Positions 34,307 through 42,898 are shown, counted from the stretch's first letter. The stretch is DNA of 64,000 nucleotides from JBDHAC01 sp039589195 (GCA_039589195.1 JBDHHV010000038.1:1-64000), one strand, 5' to 3'. Notes: generated from the sequence alone by a model not told the origin. A program made the numbers and translations.

Positions 34307-35515
34307 ATGGACAGGCGCGACTTCGTGAAGACTTCGGCCGTCGGCGTTGCTGCGGCGGCGACCCCGGGCGCTCTGGCGGCGGCGATACCGGACGCTCCGG
34401 CTGCCCCCACCCCGAGGCGAGCCCCGACGATGCTCAAACCCCGCGCCGTGCGGCCCGTCGTGATCTCGGACCTGAGCGGGATCCGCTTCAAGAACGGCGG
34501 CCCGGAGAGCGCGATCGAGCGGGCGTTCCGCGGCATCACCGAAGGAGAGGACGTGCTCGACGCCCTGATCGGGGGTGTGAACATCCCGGAGAGCGATCCG
34601 GCCGAGATGGGGATCGGCTATGGCGGTCTTCCGAACGCCGATGGAGTCGTCCAGCTCGACTCGTGCTGTATGCACGGGCCCCGCAAGTGGGCGGGTGGCG
34701 TGGCCGCGCTCGAAGGGATTCGCACGCCGTCCCTCGTCGCGCAGGCCGTCGCCGAGCTCACCGACCATCACCTCCTCGTCGGACACGGCGCGCAGGCCTT
34801 CGCACGCGCGCTCGGGTTCGAGATCGAGGACGACCTCAATACCGACGAGTCGAGGGCGTTGTGGCTCGAGTGGCGTCGACGGGCAGACCCCGGCCATTGG
34901 CTCGATCCGGAGGAGCGGCTCCAGGACCAGGGCCTTCAGGGCGAGGACACCGATCCAGAGGGGATCCGCGAGTTCGCCGACGCGGCGCTCGAAGCGGGCC
35001 TCTCGATGGTCGACGACGGCCTGATCCCGGCGCACTCGTTCTGGGGCACGGTCAACTGCGACGGGATCGGTCCCGACGGCGATATCTGCGGCGTGACGAC
35101 TACGAGCGGGCTGTCGTGGAAGATCCCGGGACGTACGGGCGACTCGCCCATCCTGGGAGCCGGGCTGTACGTGGACAACGAAGTCGGTGCCGCCGGCTCG
35201 ACCGGACGCGGCGAAGCGAACCTCTACAACCTGTCCTCGTTCCTGATCGTCGAGTTCATGCGCCAGGGGATGAGCCCGAAAGATGCAGGCATGGCGGCGC
35301 TACGGCGGATCCAGTCCAACACGGTCGAGCCCCGGCTGCTGAACTCGCGCGGGCTCCCGAACTTCGATGTGCGCTTCTTCATCTTGAACAAGCAAGGGGA
35401 ATACGCCGGCGTCGCGATGTACGGCTCGAGCGAGACGCATTACGCCGTTTGCACGGAGAACGGCGCCGAGGAGCTGCCGTTCGAGCGGGTGCTGGAGGGG
35501 TCACCTCGAGACTGA
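34307..35515 (+). CDS. Glycosylasparaginase-like N-terminal nucleophile hydrolase, TAT-exported
   Basis: A 402-residue precursor of the N4-(beta-N-acetylglucosaminyl)-L-asparaginase/Ntn family. The leader MDRRDFVKTSAVGVAAAAT is a twin-arginine signal. The segment HSFWGTVNCDGIGPDGDICG contains the expected autoprocessing site with the nucleophile Thr in GTVNC (near 248), followed by GVTTTSGLSWKIPGRTGDSP and GAGLYVDNEVGAAGSTG, close to the flavobacterial enzyme. After self-cleavage it would remove the aspartate of glycoasparagines or beta-aspartyl peptides. A periplasmic location suits scavenging of glycoprotein fragments. ATG 34307 is preceded by CCGAGGTG. Downstream is the ECF sigma operon, 225 bases away. 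Confidence 0.85.
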   Translation: MDRRDFVKTSAVGVAAAATPGALAAAIPDAPAAPTPRRAPTMLKPRAVRPVVISDLSGIRFKNGGPESAIERAFRGITEGEDVLDALIGGVNIPESDPAEMGIGYGGLPNADGVVQLDSCCMHGPRKWAGGVAALEGIRTPSLVAQAVAELTDHHLLVGHGAQAFARALGFEIEDDLNTDESRALWLEWRRRADPGHWLDPEERLQDQGLQGEDTDPEGIREFADAALEAGLSMVDDGLIPAHSFWGTVNCDGIGPDGDICGVTTTSGLSWKIPGRTGDSPILGAGLYVDNEVGAAGSTGRGEANLYNLSSFLIVEFMRQGMSPKDAGMAALRRIQSNTVEPRLLNSRGLPNFDVRFFILNKQGEYAGVAMYGSSETHYAVCTENGAEELPFERVLEGSPRD

Positions 35516-35628
35516 TCGGGGGGAGGGGCTCGCGACTCACGCCGCGAGGTTCCCACGGTTGCGCGAGCGAAGCCGGTCCGGCTGTCCCCGCGCTCCCGCA
35601 CCCCGAGGACGTGCAACCCGGACTGCGG

Positions 35629-35656
35629 TGTAACCTCCGGCGTCCAGCCACAGTCA
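35629..35656 (+). promoter_or_regulatory. Predicted ECF promoter of the sigma factor operon
   Basis: TGTAAC at 35629-35634 and GTCA at 35653-35656 are separated by 18 bases. The same two-part pattern with the same spacing occurs at 36983-37010 before the secreted protein gene two genes downstream. ECF sigma factors typically recognise an AAC-type -35 box and a GTC-type -10 box and activate their own operon. The start codon of the sigma gene is 85 bases after the -10-like element. The call rests on this shared pair. Confidence 0.5.
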
Positions 35657-35740
35657 CATCAGAGACTGGGACCGCGGAGGGAGCCCCTGCTCGTGTTCGG
35701 TGTGCATCGTTCCTTCCAGGACAGCGGAATGGTGGGGTGA

Positions 35741-36301
35741 ATGCGCGCGGATAGGACCGACCCTGAGTTGATGGCGGCCGTGGCCCGTGGTGACCTGAAC
35801 GCGCTCGGGGTGTTGTTCGAACGTCATCACGCGCTGGTACACTCGCTCTGCTACCGGATGACCGGGAGCTCCTCCGTCGCCGACGACCTCGCGCAGGAGT
35901 CCTTCCTGCGAGTCCTCAGATACAGCGTTGGATTCGAGGCCCGGGCCGCCTTCACGACGTGGTTGTACAGGCTGGTCAGGAACGTCTGCGTCGATCATCT
36001 GGACGCCGAGTCCAGGTCCCTGGCACGAGCGACGAGAATGGCGTCAGAGCAGGAACACTTGCGGGAATCGGCGATCGTGGAGGCCTCCGAGACCGATCCC
36101 CGGCTCGAGACCTTGGCGAAAGCCCTGTACGCGCTGCCGGCCGAGCGCCGGGAAGTGCTGGTATTGAGCCGCTACATGGGCTTGAGCTACGCGGAGATCG
36201 CCGAAGTGTGCGACACCACGGTCGGTGCCATCAAAGTGCGAGCGCACCGGGCGATGCGAGAGCTGCGTTCCAGATTCGAGGAGTTGGAGCAAGCGCTATG
36301 A
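35741..36301 (+). CDS. ECF-type RNA polymerase sigma factor
   Basis: A 186-residue sigma-70 family factor with only regions 2 and 4. Region 2 is LMAAVARGDLNALGVLFERH through DDLAQESFLRVLRYSVGFE and FTTWLYRLVRNVCVDHL; region 4 is LPAERREVLVLSRYMGLSYA, then EIAEVCDTTVGAIKVRAHRA. It directs RNA polymerase to a small regulon, probably after release from the anti-sigma factor encoded by the next gene. ATG 35741 has GGTGGGGTGA upstream. Its TGA overlaps the next ATG (ATGA), showing translational coupling in the usual sigma/anti-sigma arrangement. The likely autoregulatory promoter is at 35629-35656. Confidence 0.93.
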   Translation: MRADRTDPELMAAVARGDLNALGVLFERHHALVHSLCYRMTGSSSVADDLAQESFLRVLRYSVGFEARAAFTTWLYRLVRNVCVDHLDAESRSLARATRMASEQEHLRESAIVEASETDPRLETLAKALYALPAERREVLVLSRYMGLSYAEIAEVCDTTVGAIKVRAHRAMRELRSRFEELEQAL

Positions 36302-36963
36302 TGTGCGAAACTGCGGTCGATCTGATCATCGACTCCCTCATGAGCCCGCGGGACGAGGGGCCGGACGAGGACCTGTCCGCCCACCTGCGCTCATGTCCCT
36401 CGTGTGCTGCCGAAGCCGAGAGAATCCGGCGAATCTGGCAGGATCTCGGCAAGCTGAGCGCGCCGGACGCCACGCCGCGCGCGGCGGTGGAGTTCGGTCG
36501 GCGCCTACACGCCTCGCGACGCGGCTCTCGCATCCGACCGCTGCTGCGGGCGGCGGCCGCGATCGCTCTCCTCTCCCTCGGCGCTGCCGCCGGATACGCG
36601 GCGCGAGGGGGCGGATCCGATGGTGTGACGGCTTCCGTTTCCGGACAGCTTGAGTTCCTGCTGCTGGTAAGAGGGGGGCCGCAGGGCCCCGTCGAGGCCG
36701 CAGGCGTGGTGCTGGAATACCAGCAGTGGGCATTGGCGCTGGCGAGCGAAGGCCGTCTGGTGGGCGGGAACAAGCTGATGGATGAGCCCGGCCGCTGGCT
36801 TTCAGCACCGCGGGCGGAAGATCCACGCACCAGCTCCGATATCTCGGGCTACTTTCTGGTGAGCGCGTCCGACTACGAGGAGGCGATCGAGATCGCCCGG
36901 ACATCGCCCCACATCGGCTATGGCGGGACGTTCGAGATTCGGCAGGTAGACCCGGTGAACTGA
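36298..36963 (+). CDS. Zinc-binding anti-sigma factor fused to a YCII-like domain
   Basis: A 221-residue single-pass membrane protein with three parts. Residues 1-40 form a zf-HC2 anti-sigma domain with ligands Cys3, His29, Cys33 and Cys36 (HLRSCPSC). A membrane helix follows near 81-101 (LLRAAAAIALLSLGAAAGYA). Residues 112-221 resemble a YCII/DGPF domain: FLLLVRGGPQGPVEAAGVVL, WALALASEGRLVGGNKLMD and SGYFLVSASDYEEAIEIART, ending GGTFEIRQV. The YCII part would lie outside the cytoplasmic membrane and may act as the sensor. YCII genes often neighbour certain ECF genes as separate proteins; a fusion to the anti-sigma factor itself is unusual to my knowledge. Overlaps the sigma gene by ATGA. Confidence 0.8.
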   Translation: MMCETAVDLIIDSLMSPRDEGPDEDLSAHLRSCPSCAAEAERIRRIWQDLGKLSAPDATPRAAVEFGRRLHASRRGSRIRPLLRAAAAIALLSLGAAAGYAARGGGSDGVTASVSGQLEFLLLVRGGPQGPVEAAGVVLEYQQWALALASEGRLVGGNKLMDEPGRWLSAPRAEDPRTSSDISGYFLVSASDYEEAIEIARTSPHIGYGGTFEIRQVDPVN

Positions 36964-36982
36964 CGCGCCCACCGACTCGGGT

Positions 36983-37010
36983 TGTAACCTCTCCGGTCGA
37001 GTTCCGGTCC
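36983..37010 (+). promoter_or_regulatory. Predicted ECF-dependent promoter of the secreted protein gene
   Basis: TGTAAC at 36983-36988 and GTCC at 37007-37010 are 18 bases apart, identical in layout to the element before the sigma gene; the bases after TGTAAC are also alike (CTCCGG versus CTCTCCGG). The start codon of the downstream gene is 32 bases after the -10-like box. This makes the secreted protein at 37042 a likely member of the regulon. Confidence 0.5.
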
Positions 37011-37041
37011 AACGGCTGTACCCCAACACGCCGGAGGACAC

Positions 37042-37701
37042 ATGAACAGACTGATTCAAGTGGCTCTCGTTCTGCTACTGACCGCGCCGGGCATCGCCCC
37101 AACCGGGGCCGTAGCGCAGAGCGCCGAGACCGAGCCCCCTATGTTGTCGGAAGCCGAAGAGATCGTTCTGGCGCGAAGCGCGGCGCCCTCGAACGTGTCG
37201 GGTGAGGCGGCGATCCTGGTGCTTCGCGATGGGCGGTATGAAACAGCGGTACCGGGGTCGAACGACGTCACGTGCATGGTGTCGCGCAGCCAGCCGTTGT
37301 CCCTCGAGCCCATCTGCTACGATCCGGAAGCATCCAGGACGATGCTGCGCATGGAGATACGCCGGGTCGAGATGCGTCTGGCCGGCGTATCCGAAGAGGA
37401 GCGCGAGAGACACATCGCGGAATCGATCGGTAGCGGGGAGCTGACCCTCCCGCGGCGGCCGGCCCTCGCCTACATGCTTTCAGCCGGTCAGATCCTGTAC
37501 GCGGACGCCGAAACGAGGGTCGGCGCGTGGAATCCGCACATGCATCTGTACATGCCCTACGCGACGGCCGAGCAGTTCGGCGGTCTGATTCCCGGCGGGA
37601 CCTCGACCGGTACCGCGTTCGTTTTCGACGCCGGGAAACCGACCGCGAATCTCGTCGTGATCGTGAGGGAGTTCGTAGAGCCCGAGGTGGCTGGAAGATA
37701 G
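37042..37701 (+). CDS. Secreted protein of unknown function, probable ECF target
   Basis: A 219-residue protein with a clear signal peptide (IQVALVLLLTAPGIAPTGAVA, cleavage after VAQ). The mature part contains LVLRDGRYETAVPGSNDVTC, SLEPICYDPEASRTMLRMEI, a helical EERERHIAESIGSGE segment, and HMHLYMPYATAEQFGGLIPG. Two Cys could form a disulfide. I know the pattern only as hypothetical proteins in related bacteria and cannot name a family. The ATG is preceded by GGAGG-like sequence (CCGGAGGACAC). A TGTAAC-N18-GTC motif just upstream matches the one before the sigma gene, so it is likely controlled by that sigma factor and may be the envelope effector of the response. Confidence 0.7.
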   Translation: MNRLIQVALVLLLTAPGIAPTGAVAQSAETEPPMLSEAEEIVLARSAAPSNVSGEAAILVLRDGRYETAVPGSNDVTCMVSRSQPLSLEPICYDPEASRTMLRMEIRRVEMRLAGVSEEERERHIAESIGSGELTLPRRPALAYMLSAGQILYADAETRVGAWNPHMHLYMPYATAEQFGGLIPGGTSTGTAFVFDAGKPTANLVVIVREFVEPEVAGR

Positions 37702-37725
37702 TCCGGAAGGGACGTCGGGCTCATT

Positions 37726-38175
37726 TTACTCCGGAAGATCCGGGAGAGGTTCACCCTGGGGGACGAAGCGGAGCGCCGCGCCGTTGTTGCAGTACCGCTT
37801 ACCGGTCGGCGGCGGCCCGTCTCCGAACACGTGGCCCTGGTGTCCCCCGCACCGGGCACAGTGATACTCGGTGCGCGGTAGCAGAAGCTTGAAGTCACGC
37901 TTCGTCTCCACATGCCCCGGCAGGTGGTCGAAGAAGCTCGGCCAGCCCGTGCCGCTGTCGAACTTGGCGTCCGCGCGGAACAGTGGGAGAAAGCACGCGG
38001 CGCACACGAACGTGCCGGGGCGCTTCTCCCCGTCCAGCTCGCTGGACCCCGCAGGCTCAGTCGCTTCTTCGAACAAGATGCGATAGGAGTCTGCGGGGAG
38101 CAGCTCGCGCCATTCCACCCTCGTCTTCTCGAGCGGAGTGTACTCCGGTCCGGCTTCGCCTGTCTCGCCCGTCAC
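37726..38175 (-). CDS. msrB: Peptide-methionine (R)-S-oxide reductase
   Basis: A 149-residue MsrB enzyme that repairs R-sulfoxides of methionine. Zinc ligands are in CAACF and CARCGGH, the family core FDSGTGWPSFFDH is present, and the catalytic Cys is in KRYCNNGAAL near residue 129. The residue after the catalytic Cys is Asn where I/V/M is usual (RYCIN/RYCMN), and the next Ser of NSA is Gly, a mild divergence. No signal peptide, so cytoplasmic. ATG 38175 gives the normal family length. It converges with the secreted protein gene 25 bases away, with no obvious terminator. Confidence 0.93.
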   Translation of the reverse strand: MTGETGEAGPEYTPLEKTRVEWRELLPADSYRILFEEATEPAGSSELDGEKRPGTFVCAACFLPLFRADAKFDSGTGWPSFFDHLPGHVETKRDFKLLLPRTEYHCARCGGHQGHVFGDGPPPTGKRYCNNGAALRFVPQGEPLPDLPE

Positions 38176-38364
38176 CGTGTCTCGCTTTTCTCTTCGTGGT
38201 CGCGGGTCCGCCCCGAGGACCGAGCTCAGCCGGATGGGTAGCTACCGAGGCCGGAAGAGAAGGGGACGCACGCCTTGGCCGATAGTATAGTCATGGCAAG
38301 AGCCCGGCGCCGAGGTTTCGAGGGATTGGCTCTTCGGCCGTGACCACGGGATGCACTGATGGCT

Positions 38365-38398
38365 GAAGGGGGCGGCGCTACCACGCGCCGCCCCCTTC
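38365..38398. terminator. Strong GC-rich hairpin (possible bidirectional terminator)
   Basis: A perfect 14-bp stem, 38365-38378 pairing with 38385-38398, around the loop TACCAC. It starts 7 bases past the stop codon of the minus-strand gene ending at 38405, where a terminator is expected. Neither side has a T tract, so it is not a canonical intrinsic terminator, but the stem is very stable and may protect the 3' end or work with Rho. Confidence 0.5.
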
Positions 38399-38404
38399 GA
38401 TCGG

Positions 38405-38954
38405 TCAAGAGCCGACTCGAACCTGGAGGCCCAAGGAGACTCCTTCACGAGCGCCTCGAAGCGTCAGAGCCGCAGGCGGGACGGCTACCCACCGCTCGCT
38501 CTTGATGAACAACCCGACGAGCGCTCCCCACGCCGCGCCCGCCCTCCCCCTCGCAGAAGTCGAACCAGAAGCTTCCGTGGCCCATCGTGCAGTCGTCCAA
38601 CGCCGCGACGGCGAGTACTCCCAAGCCCAGCCCGACGCCCGCGCCCCAAAGCGCTCCCTTTCCGGGGTTCCTCTTTCGACCATCGCTGATCTCCAGCTCG
38701 TGGATATTGGCGCGATCGATCGACACGAGAGGTCCGTCGGTGGACCCCACCTGGATCCACAGTGAGTCACCGGCAATCCTTGCCAGATGTCCCACGAAGC
38801 GTGTGCCCGACCCCGTCGAGCCGGCGAACGCTCCAGCATCCACCGCTCGCACCCTGACGCGGGCACCAGCTTCGAATAACGCGTCCTGACCGCGAGCCCG
38901 TTGTGTCGGCAACAGGGCAAGAGTCGCCACCAATATGAGACCGAACCGTTTCAT
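38405..38954 (-). pseudogene. Secreted protein of unknown function with a one-base frameshift
   Basis: Two frames make one envelope protein of about 183 residues. From ATG 38954 there is a signal peptide (FGLILVATLALLPTQRARGQ), then a domain with VRVRAVDAGAF, FVGHLARIAGDSLWIQVG and SIDRANIHELEIS, which resembles small beta-barrel-like surface proteins of related bacteria, and a glycine-rich membrane segment (GAGVGLGLGVLAVAALDD). After a five-G run at 38548-38552 the frame shifts by one base and continues GAAWGALVGLFIKSERWVAV, a second glycine-rich segment with the common ending. One base removed from the G run restores the whole protein, so an assembly error is quite possible. Confidence 0.6.
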
Positions 38955-38981
38955 GATCGTCTCTCCATTGTGCATGTATGT

Positions 38982-39230
38982 CTAAAGGAGGACGGCGCCC
39001 AACCCCACACCCAGCAGGAAAGCCATGGCGAGGGCGAACGCCCTCCGCGTACGGCGATCTGCTCCGCAAGCATCTCGTCCCACGACCCGCATGGCCCGTC
39101 GGATCTGCTCCGGGTTCGTTCGCGGGTGACGTTCCAGGAACTCCCGGATCGCGACGTCTATGTCCTCACTGAGCTCATCGACTCGCTCCGATGATCTCAT
39201 CGTGCCGCGATCATTCGATGCACCGGACAT
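38982..39230 (-). CDS. Small C-terminally anchored membrane protein
   Basis: An 82-residue protein with a charged N-terminal region (RSSERVDELSEDIDVAIREF, then LERHPRTNPEQIRRAMRVVG) and a single C-terminal membrane helix (FALAMAFLLGVGLGAVLL). The ribosome site GAGAGAAGGGGG sits right before the ATG at 39230. The shape, a short cytoplasmic helical part plus a tail anchor, suggests a small regulatory or scaffold protein. It lies between the DUF4097 lipoprotein and the frameshifted secreted gene on the same strand with short gaps, so all are probably co-transcribed. No family recognised. Confidence 0.6.
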   Translation of the reverse strand: MSGASNDRGTMRSSERVDELSEDIDVAIREFLERHPRTNPEQIRRAMRVVGRDACGADRRTRRAFALAMAFLLGVGLGAVLL

Positions 39231-39312
39231 CCCCCTTCTCTCCACTCGACTCTCGAGGGGCGCCGGGGCCAACCCGCGGCCCCCAGTGCACCGCGCCTCC
39301 ACTCCAGCGGCG

Positions 39313-40122
39313 CTAATTGGAGCGGAGGGCGATGTTCCCATCGAGCGTCGTGAGTCTGAGAGCGCGCCCGCCGCTTCCCAGCGTCCCACGCAGCTGCCGA
39401 CTGGAGCCCAGGCGCGTGATGCTGAGCGGGAAATCGGTCGAGATCGATCCACTTCCCGTGCTGCCCCAGATTTCGGCGTTCGTGCTCGTCGGGACCCGCA
39501 CGGTGACGTTCCCATTCAACGCGACAAACAGGAGATCTCGATCCAACACAGCCTTCCCGATGGAGGCCGTGACGTCTCCGTAGAAGGTGTTCCCTTCGGC
39601 AAGCCCGGAAGTCGAGATGTCGATGTCTCCGTAAAGACTGCCGGCGACGACATCACCGTCGAGACCGGTCGCTTCGATGGACCCGGCGATAGTCCCTGCG
39701 ACGAAATCACACCCCGCCGGCACCTCGACGTCGAAGGTCACCTGGACATCGTTCGCCCAAGTCGATTGCTGACCGTCGAGGCCCGGCAGACACTCATTTG
39801 GCTCCCGTCCCGACACATCGGGGTAAATCGCGCAAAGCGTCACGCCCTGCTCGGTTTCCACCACATCAATCCGCACGGTGGACGGATCGTCTCTCTCTCC
39901 TCGCTTACGAGCCACGACGCGGACCATTCCATCCGCGCTCCGGGAGGCCCGCACGTCTCCGCCGATGTTTCTGATCTCGACGGTCTGACCCGGAGCGATC
40001 TGTCCGCTCCAGTCGAAGCGCTCTGTCCTACCCGGTTCGTTTCCGTCGGGACCGGTGGCATCCGAGCACGCGGCCAACAGCGCAACGATCGCCGATATCG
40101 TGAAAGCTCTTCGGAATCGCAT
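39313..40122 (-). CDS. DUF4097-type beta-helix lipoprotein
   Basis: A 269-residue lipoprotein (AFTISAIVALLAACSD, lipobox LAAC). The mature part is the DUF4097/putative adhesin head pattern: GQTVEIRNIGGDVRASRSAD, then repeated short strands with GDV and GDI turns (IEATGLDGDVVAGSLYGDID, FYGDVTASIGKAV, GRALRLTTLDGNIAL). Such proteins form a right-handed beta-helix on the outer surface; related LiaG/DUF4097 proteins join envelope stress regulons. Two Cys in the middle (TLCAIY, NECLPG) may form a disulfide. Start ATG 40122. It heads a minus-strand group with the small anchored protein. Confidence 0.78.
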   Translation of the reverse strand: MRFRRAFTISAIVALLAACSDATGPDGNEPGRTERFDWSGQIAPGQTVEIRNIGGDVRASRSADGMVRVVARKRGERDDPSTVRIDVVETEQGVTLCAIYPDVSGREPNECLPGLDGQQSTWANDVQVTFDVEVPAGCDFVAGTIAGSIEATGLDGDVVAGSLYGDIDISTSGLAEGNTFYGDVTASIGKAVLDRDLLFVALNGNVTVRVPTSTNAEIWGSTGSGSISTDFPLSITRLGSSRQLRGTLGSGGRALRLTTLDGNIALRSN

Positions 40123-40342
40123 CTTTCTCCTCCTCTATTCGCTTCCTCGGCCGTCTTCTGATCGTCCTGACGAACCGGGAATCCTCGGTGTCTGGCCACC
40201 GCGGGTGATCTGCCGGCGCCGCTATCGCTACTTTGCCCGCCCCTGCACCCGCGACTACGTTTCGAGTGAATGGTAGAGGGCACGCGTCTCACCGCTGTCT
40301 CCCTCAACGTCATGTCGGGGGTTACGCCTTCATGGTCGTCTG

Positions 40343-42898
40343 ATGACCAGCCCTGTGATCACTTTTCGGGCTCTCGGCACACCCGAGTTGAGAGATCCCG
40401 ACGGCGCCGAGTTGCAGTCGATCCTCGCGCGGCCCAAGCTCCTCGGGTTGCTTTCCTTCCTGGCCTGTTCATCAACGCGGGGCTTCCACCGCCGAGACAC
40501 TCTTCTGGGACTCTTCTGGGCGGAGACCGACCAGAAGCGAGCCCGCAGCGCGCTCCGGCAGTCGCTCTACTACCTGAGGCAGTCGCTGGGGGCAGGAGTC
40601 CTGGTCAGCCGGGGCGAGGAGGAGATCGGGCTCGACCCGGAGCTGTTGTGGTGTGACGTGTCCGCCTTTGCTGCTGGTCTCGAAGAGGGCCGGCCTGAAG
40701 AGGCGCTCGAGCTGTTTGTGGGCGATCTGCTAGCCGGGTTCTTCGTTTCGGGAGCGCCGGAATATGAGCGCTGGCTGGGAGAACGGCGAGAGGAGCTTCG
40801 GCGGCAGGCGTGCAGGGCCGCGTGGGAACTGGCGGAGCGGGCCGGGGCCGAGAACAACGCTGCCGCGGCCGGGCACTGGGCTCACCGAGCCACGAAGATG
40901 GCGCCGCTCGACGAGAACCTCGTGACGCAGGCGATCGAGCTCCTGGATCGGATGGGAGATCGATCCGGGGCCGTGCGGCTGTACGAGGCCTTCGCCAGGC
41001 GGCTCGAGGAGGAGCTGGAGCTTCAGCCGTCCCCCGAGATTCGAACGCTGGTCGAGCGGATTCGCTCACGCACGGAGGTCCAAGGAGAAGGTGCCGCCGC
41101 CGCGTCCCCGGCTGCCGCTGCCCCGCCAATGGACCCCCCTTCCGCAGACGCAAGCCGTGCGGTAGAGCTACCGCGGGAGGTCATCCCGGTATCGCCGGAC
41201 GCGCGGCCGCCGGCGCGCGGCAACAGGCTCCGACGCGGCGTTCTCACCGGAGCCGGTCTCATGATCGTGCTCGGCGTAGGCTGGGCGCTGAGCTCAGGCG
41301 GGCCCTCACTGGACCCGCGGCGGGTGGTCGTCACCGTCTTCGGCAACGAGACGGGCGACCCCGATCTCGATCCGTTGGGCCGCATGGCGGCGGACTGGGT
41401 CACGCACGGGATCGATGAGTCCGGAGTGGCGGATGTGGTGCCGAGCACCATCGGTTTGGCGCCCCGTCCGGACCTGACCGACCGACAGATGGCGAGGGAG
41501 GGTGGAGCGACCGCCCTGGCCGAAGCGACGGGAGCCGGGCTCATCGTCGCCGGAGCCTACTACCGCCGTGGCGACTCCGTCGAATTCCAGACGCAAGTCA
41601 TCGACGCACGAGATGGACGGCTGCTGAGCGCGATGGCTCCGGTCGGTGCGCCGCTGGCGGCTTCTGCCGAAGCCGTCGACTCGTTGCGCCACCGCGTGGT
41701 TAGAACCCTCGCCGTGGTACTCGATCCCATCCTCGCCGAGACGGACGCCGCGACACGGCCACCCTCGCTGGAAGCCTACCGGGAGTACCTGGAAGGGCTT
41801 CGGACCTTCAACCGCGCGCCGCAGCGGATGCGCGAGGCGCTGGGTTATCTGTATCGCGCGATCGAGCTGGACTCCGCGTTCCTCGCGCCTCGCTTCTACA
41901 TCATCATGGCGCACATCAACGTGGGCGAGCCGATGTTGGCCGATTCCAACGCCCAGTTGCTCGCCGGCGAACGCCCTCGACTGACGGAGTCTCAACGCAA
42001 TACGCTCGATTGGTTCGTGGCGGGGCTTCGCGGGGATCACATGGCCGCGCTCGAGGCGGCGCGGGCCAGGGGAGGGCCCGATGTCGGGGTGCAGGCGCTC
42101 AGGGCGAACCGTCCCGCGGAAGCGGTCGAAGCGCTGACGACCGGGGGAGACGTCTTGGGGTTGTATTTTCAATGGCTCGCGCTCACCGAAGCCTACCACG
42201 TGCTCGGGGACTTCCGTCGAGAGCTGGGGGAGGCGCGGCGCGGGCGCGAGAAGTATCCGGAGCGACTCCGGGTGCTGGATGTCGAGCTGCGGGCGCTGGC
42301 AGCCTTGGGCCGACTTCGCGACGTAGAACGCGGCTTGGATGCGGGCGTTTCGCTGCCGATCGAAGAGGTCATCACACCGGCCCACGTGATGGAGACCACG
42401 GCGGCTGAGCTTCGGGCACACGGGTCCCCTCAGGCGTCCCGGGATGTCGCGGAGCGTACGATACGATGGCTCAGATCCCAGCCTGCCGCGGAGGAGGCGA
42501 ACTGGCCACACCGTTACCGCCTTGCTGTCGCCCACTACCAAGCGGAGCGTTGGGAATATGCCCGCGCTCTGTTCGGGGAGCTTGCCTCGGAGACCCCGGA
42601 GAACGTCGAGGTGCAAGGATTCCTGGGCTCCCTCGCAGCGCGGTTGGGCGACCGCGTGGAGGCGCAGCGGGTCAGCGAGCAGCTCCGAGATTTCATGAGG
42701 CCGTTCGACTTCGGGGTGGCGTCCTGGCGGCGGGCCCGCATCGCATCGCTCCTCGGCGAGCCGGAACAGGCGGTCGCGCTCCTTAGAGAAGCGTTCGCGC
42801 GAGGACTTCCGTTTACGGTGTTCCTGCACAGCGACATGGATCTCGAGCCCCTGCGTGGCTACGAGCCGTTCGAGGAGCTGGTACGACCCAAGGGGTGA
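40343..42898 (+). CDS. BTAD/winged-helix regulator with transmembrane helix and TPR region
   Basis: An 851-residue protein. Residues 5-100 form an OmpR-like winged helix as in SARP regulators (ARPKLLGLLSFLACSS, ARSALRQSLYYLRQSLGAGV). Residues about 105-255 are the bacterial transcriptional activator domain, with the end motif LEEELELQPSPEIRTLVERI. A membrane helix lies near 292-312 (GVLTGAGLMIVLGVGWALSS), then a TolB/FlgO-like part beginning VVVTVFGNETGDPDLDPLGR, and a long helical TPR-like region. Such membrane-tethered BTAD proteins are frequent in Gemmatimonadota. The DNA-binding half is cytoplasmic and the rest probably periplasmic, like ToxR or CadC. Target genes unknown. An ATG at 40343 is preceded by little ribosome-site sequence. 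Confidence 0.8.
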   Translation: MTSPVITFRALGTPELRDPDGAELQSILARPKLLGLLSFLACSSTRGFHRRDTLLGLFWAETDQKRARSALRQSLYYLRQSLGAGVLVSRGEEEIGLDPELLWCDVSAFAAGLEEGRPEEALELFVGDLLAGFFVSGAPEYERWLGERREELRRQACRAAWELAERAGAENNAAAAGHWAHRATKMAPLDENLVTQAIELLDRMGDRSGAVRLYEAFARRLEEELELQPSPEIRTLVERIRSRTEVQGEGAAAASPAAAAPPMDPPSADASRAVELPREVIPVSPDARPPARGNRLRRGVLTGAGLMIVLGVGWALSSGGPSLDPRRVVVTVFGNETGDPDLDPLGRMAADWVTHGIDESGVADVVPSTIGLAPRPDLTDRQMAREGGATALAEATGAGLIVAGAYYRRGDSVEFQTQVIDARDGRLLSAMAPVGAPLAASAEAVDSLRHRVVRTLAVVLDPILAETDAATRPPSLEAYREYLEGLRTFNRAPQRMREALGYLYRAIELDSAFLAPRFYIIMAHINVGEPMLADSNAQLLAGERPRLTESQRNTLDWFVAGLRGDHMAALEAARARGGPDVGVQALRANRPAEAVEALTTGGDVLGLYFQWLALTEAYHVLGDFRRELGEARRGREKYPERLRVLDVELRALAALGRLRDVERGLDAGVSLPIEEVITPAHVMETTAAELRAHGSPQASRDVAERTIRWLRSQPAAEEANWPHRYRLAVAHYQAERWEYARALFGELASETPENVEVQGFLGSLAARLGDRVEAQRVSEQLRDFMRPFDFGVASWRRARIASLLGEPEQAVALLREAFARGLPFTVFLHSDMDLEPLRGYEPFEELVRPKG

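Noticed and set aside
38242..38448. Minus-strand open frame of 68 codons between msrB and the frameshifted gene
   Set aside because: It overlaps the strong hairpin at 38365-38398 and the end of the next gene, and shows no protein features.
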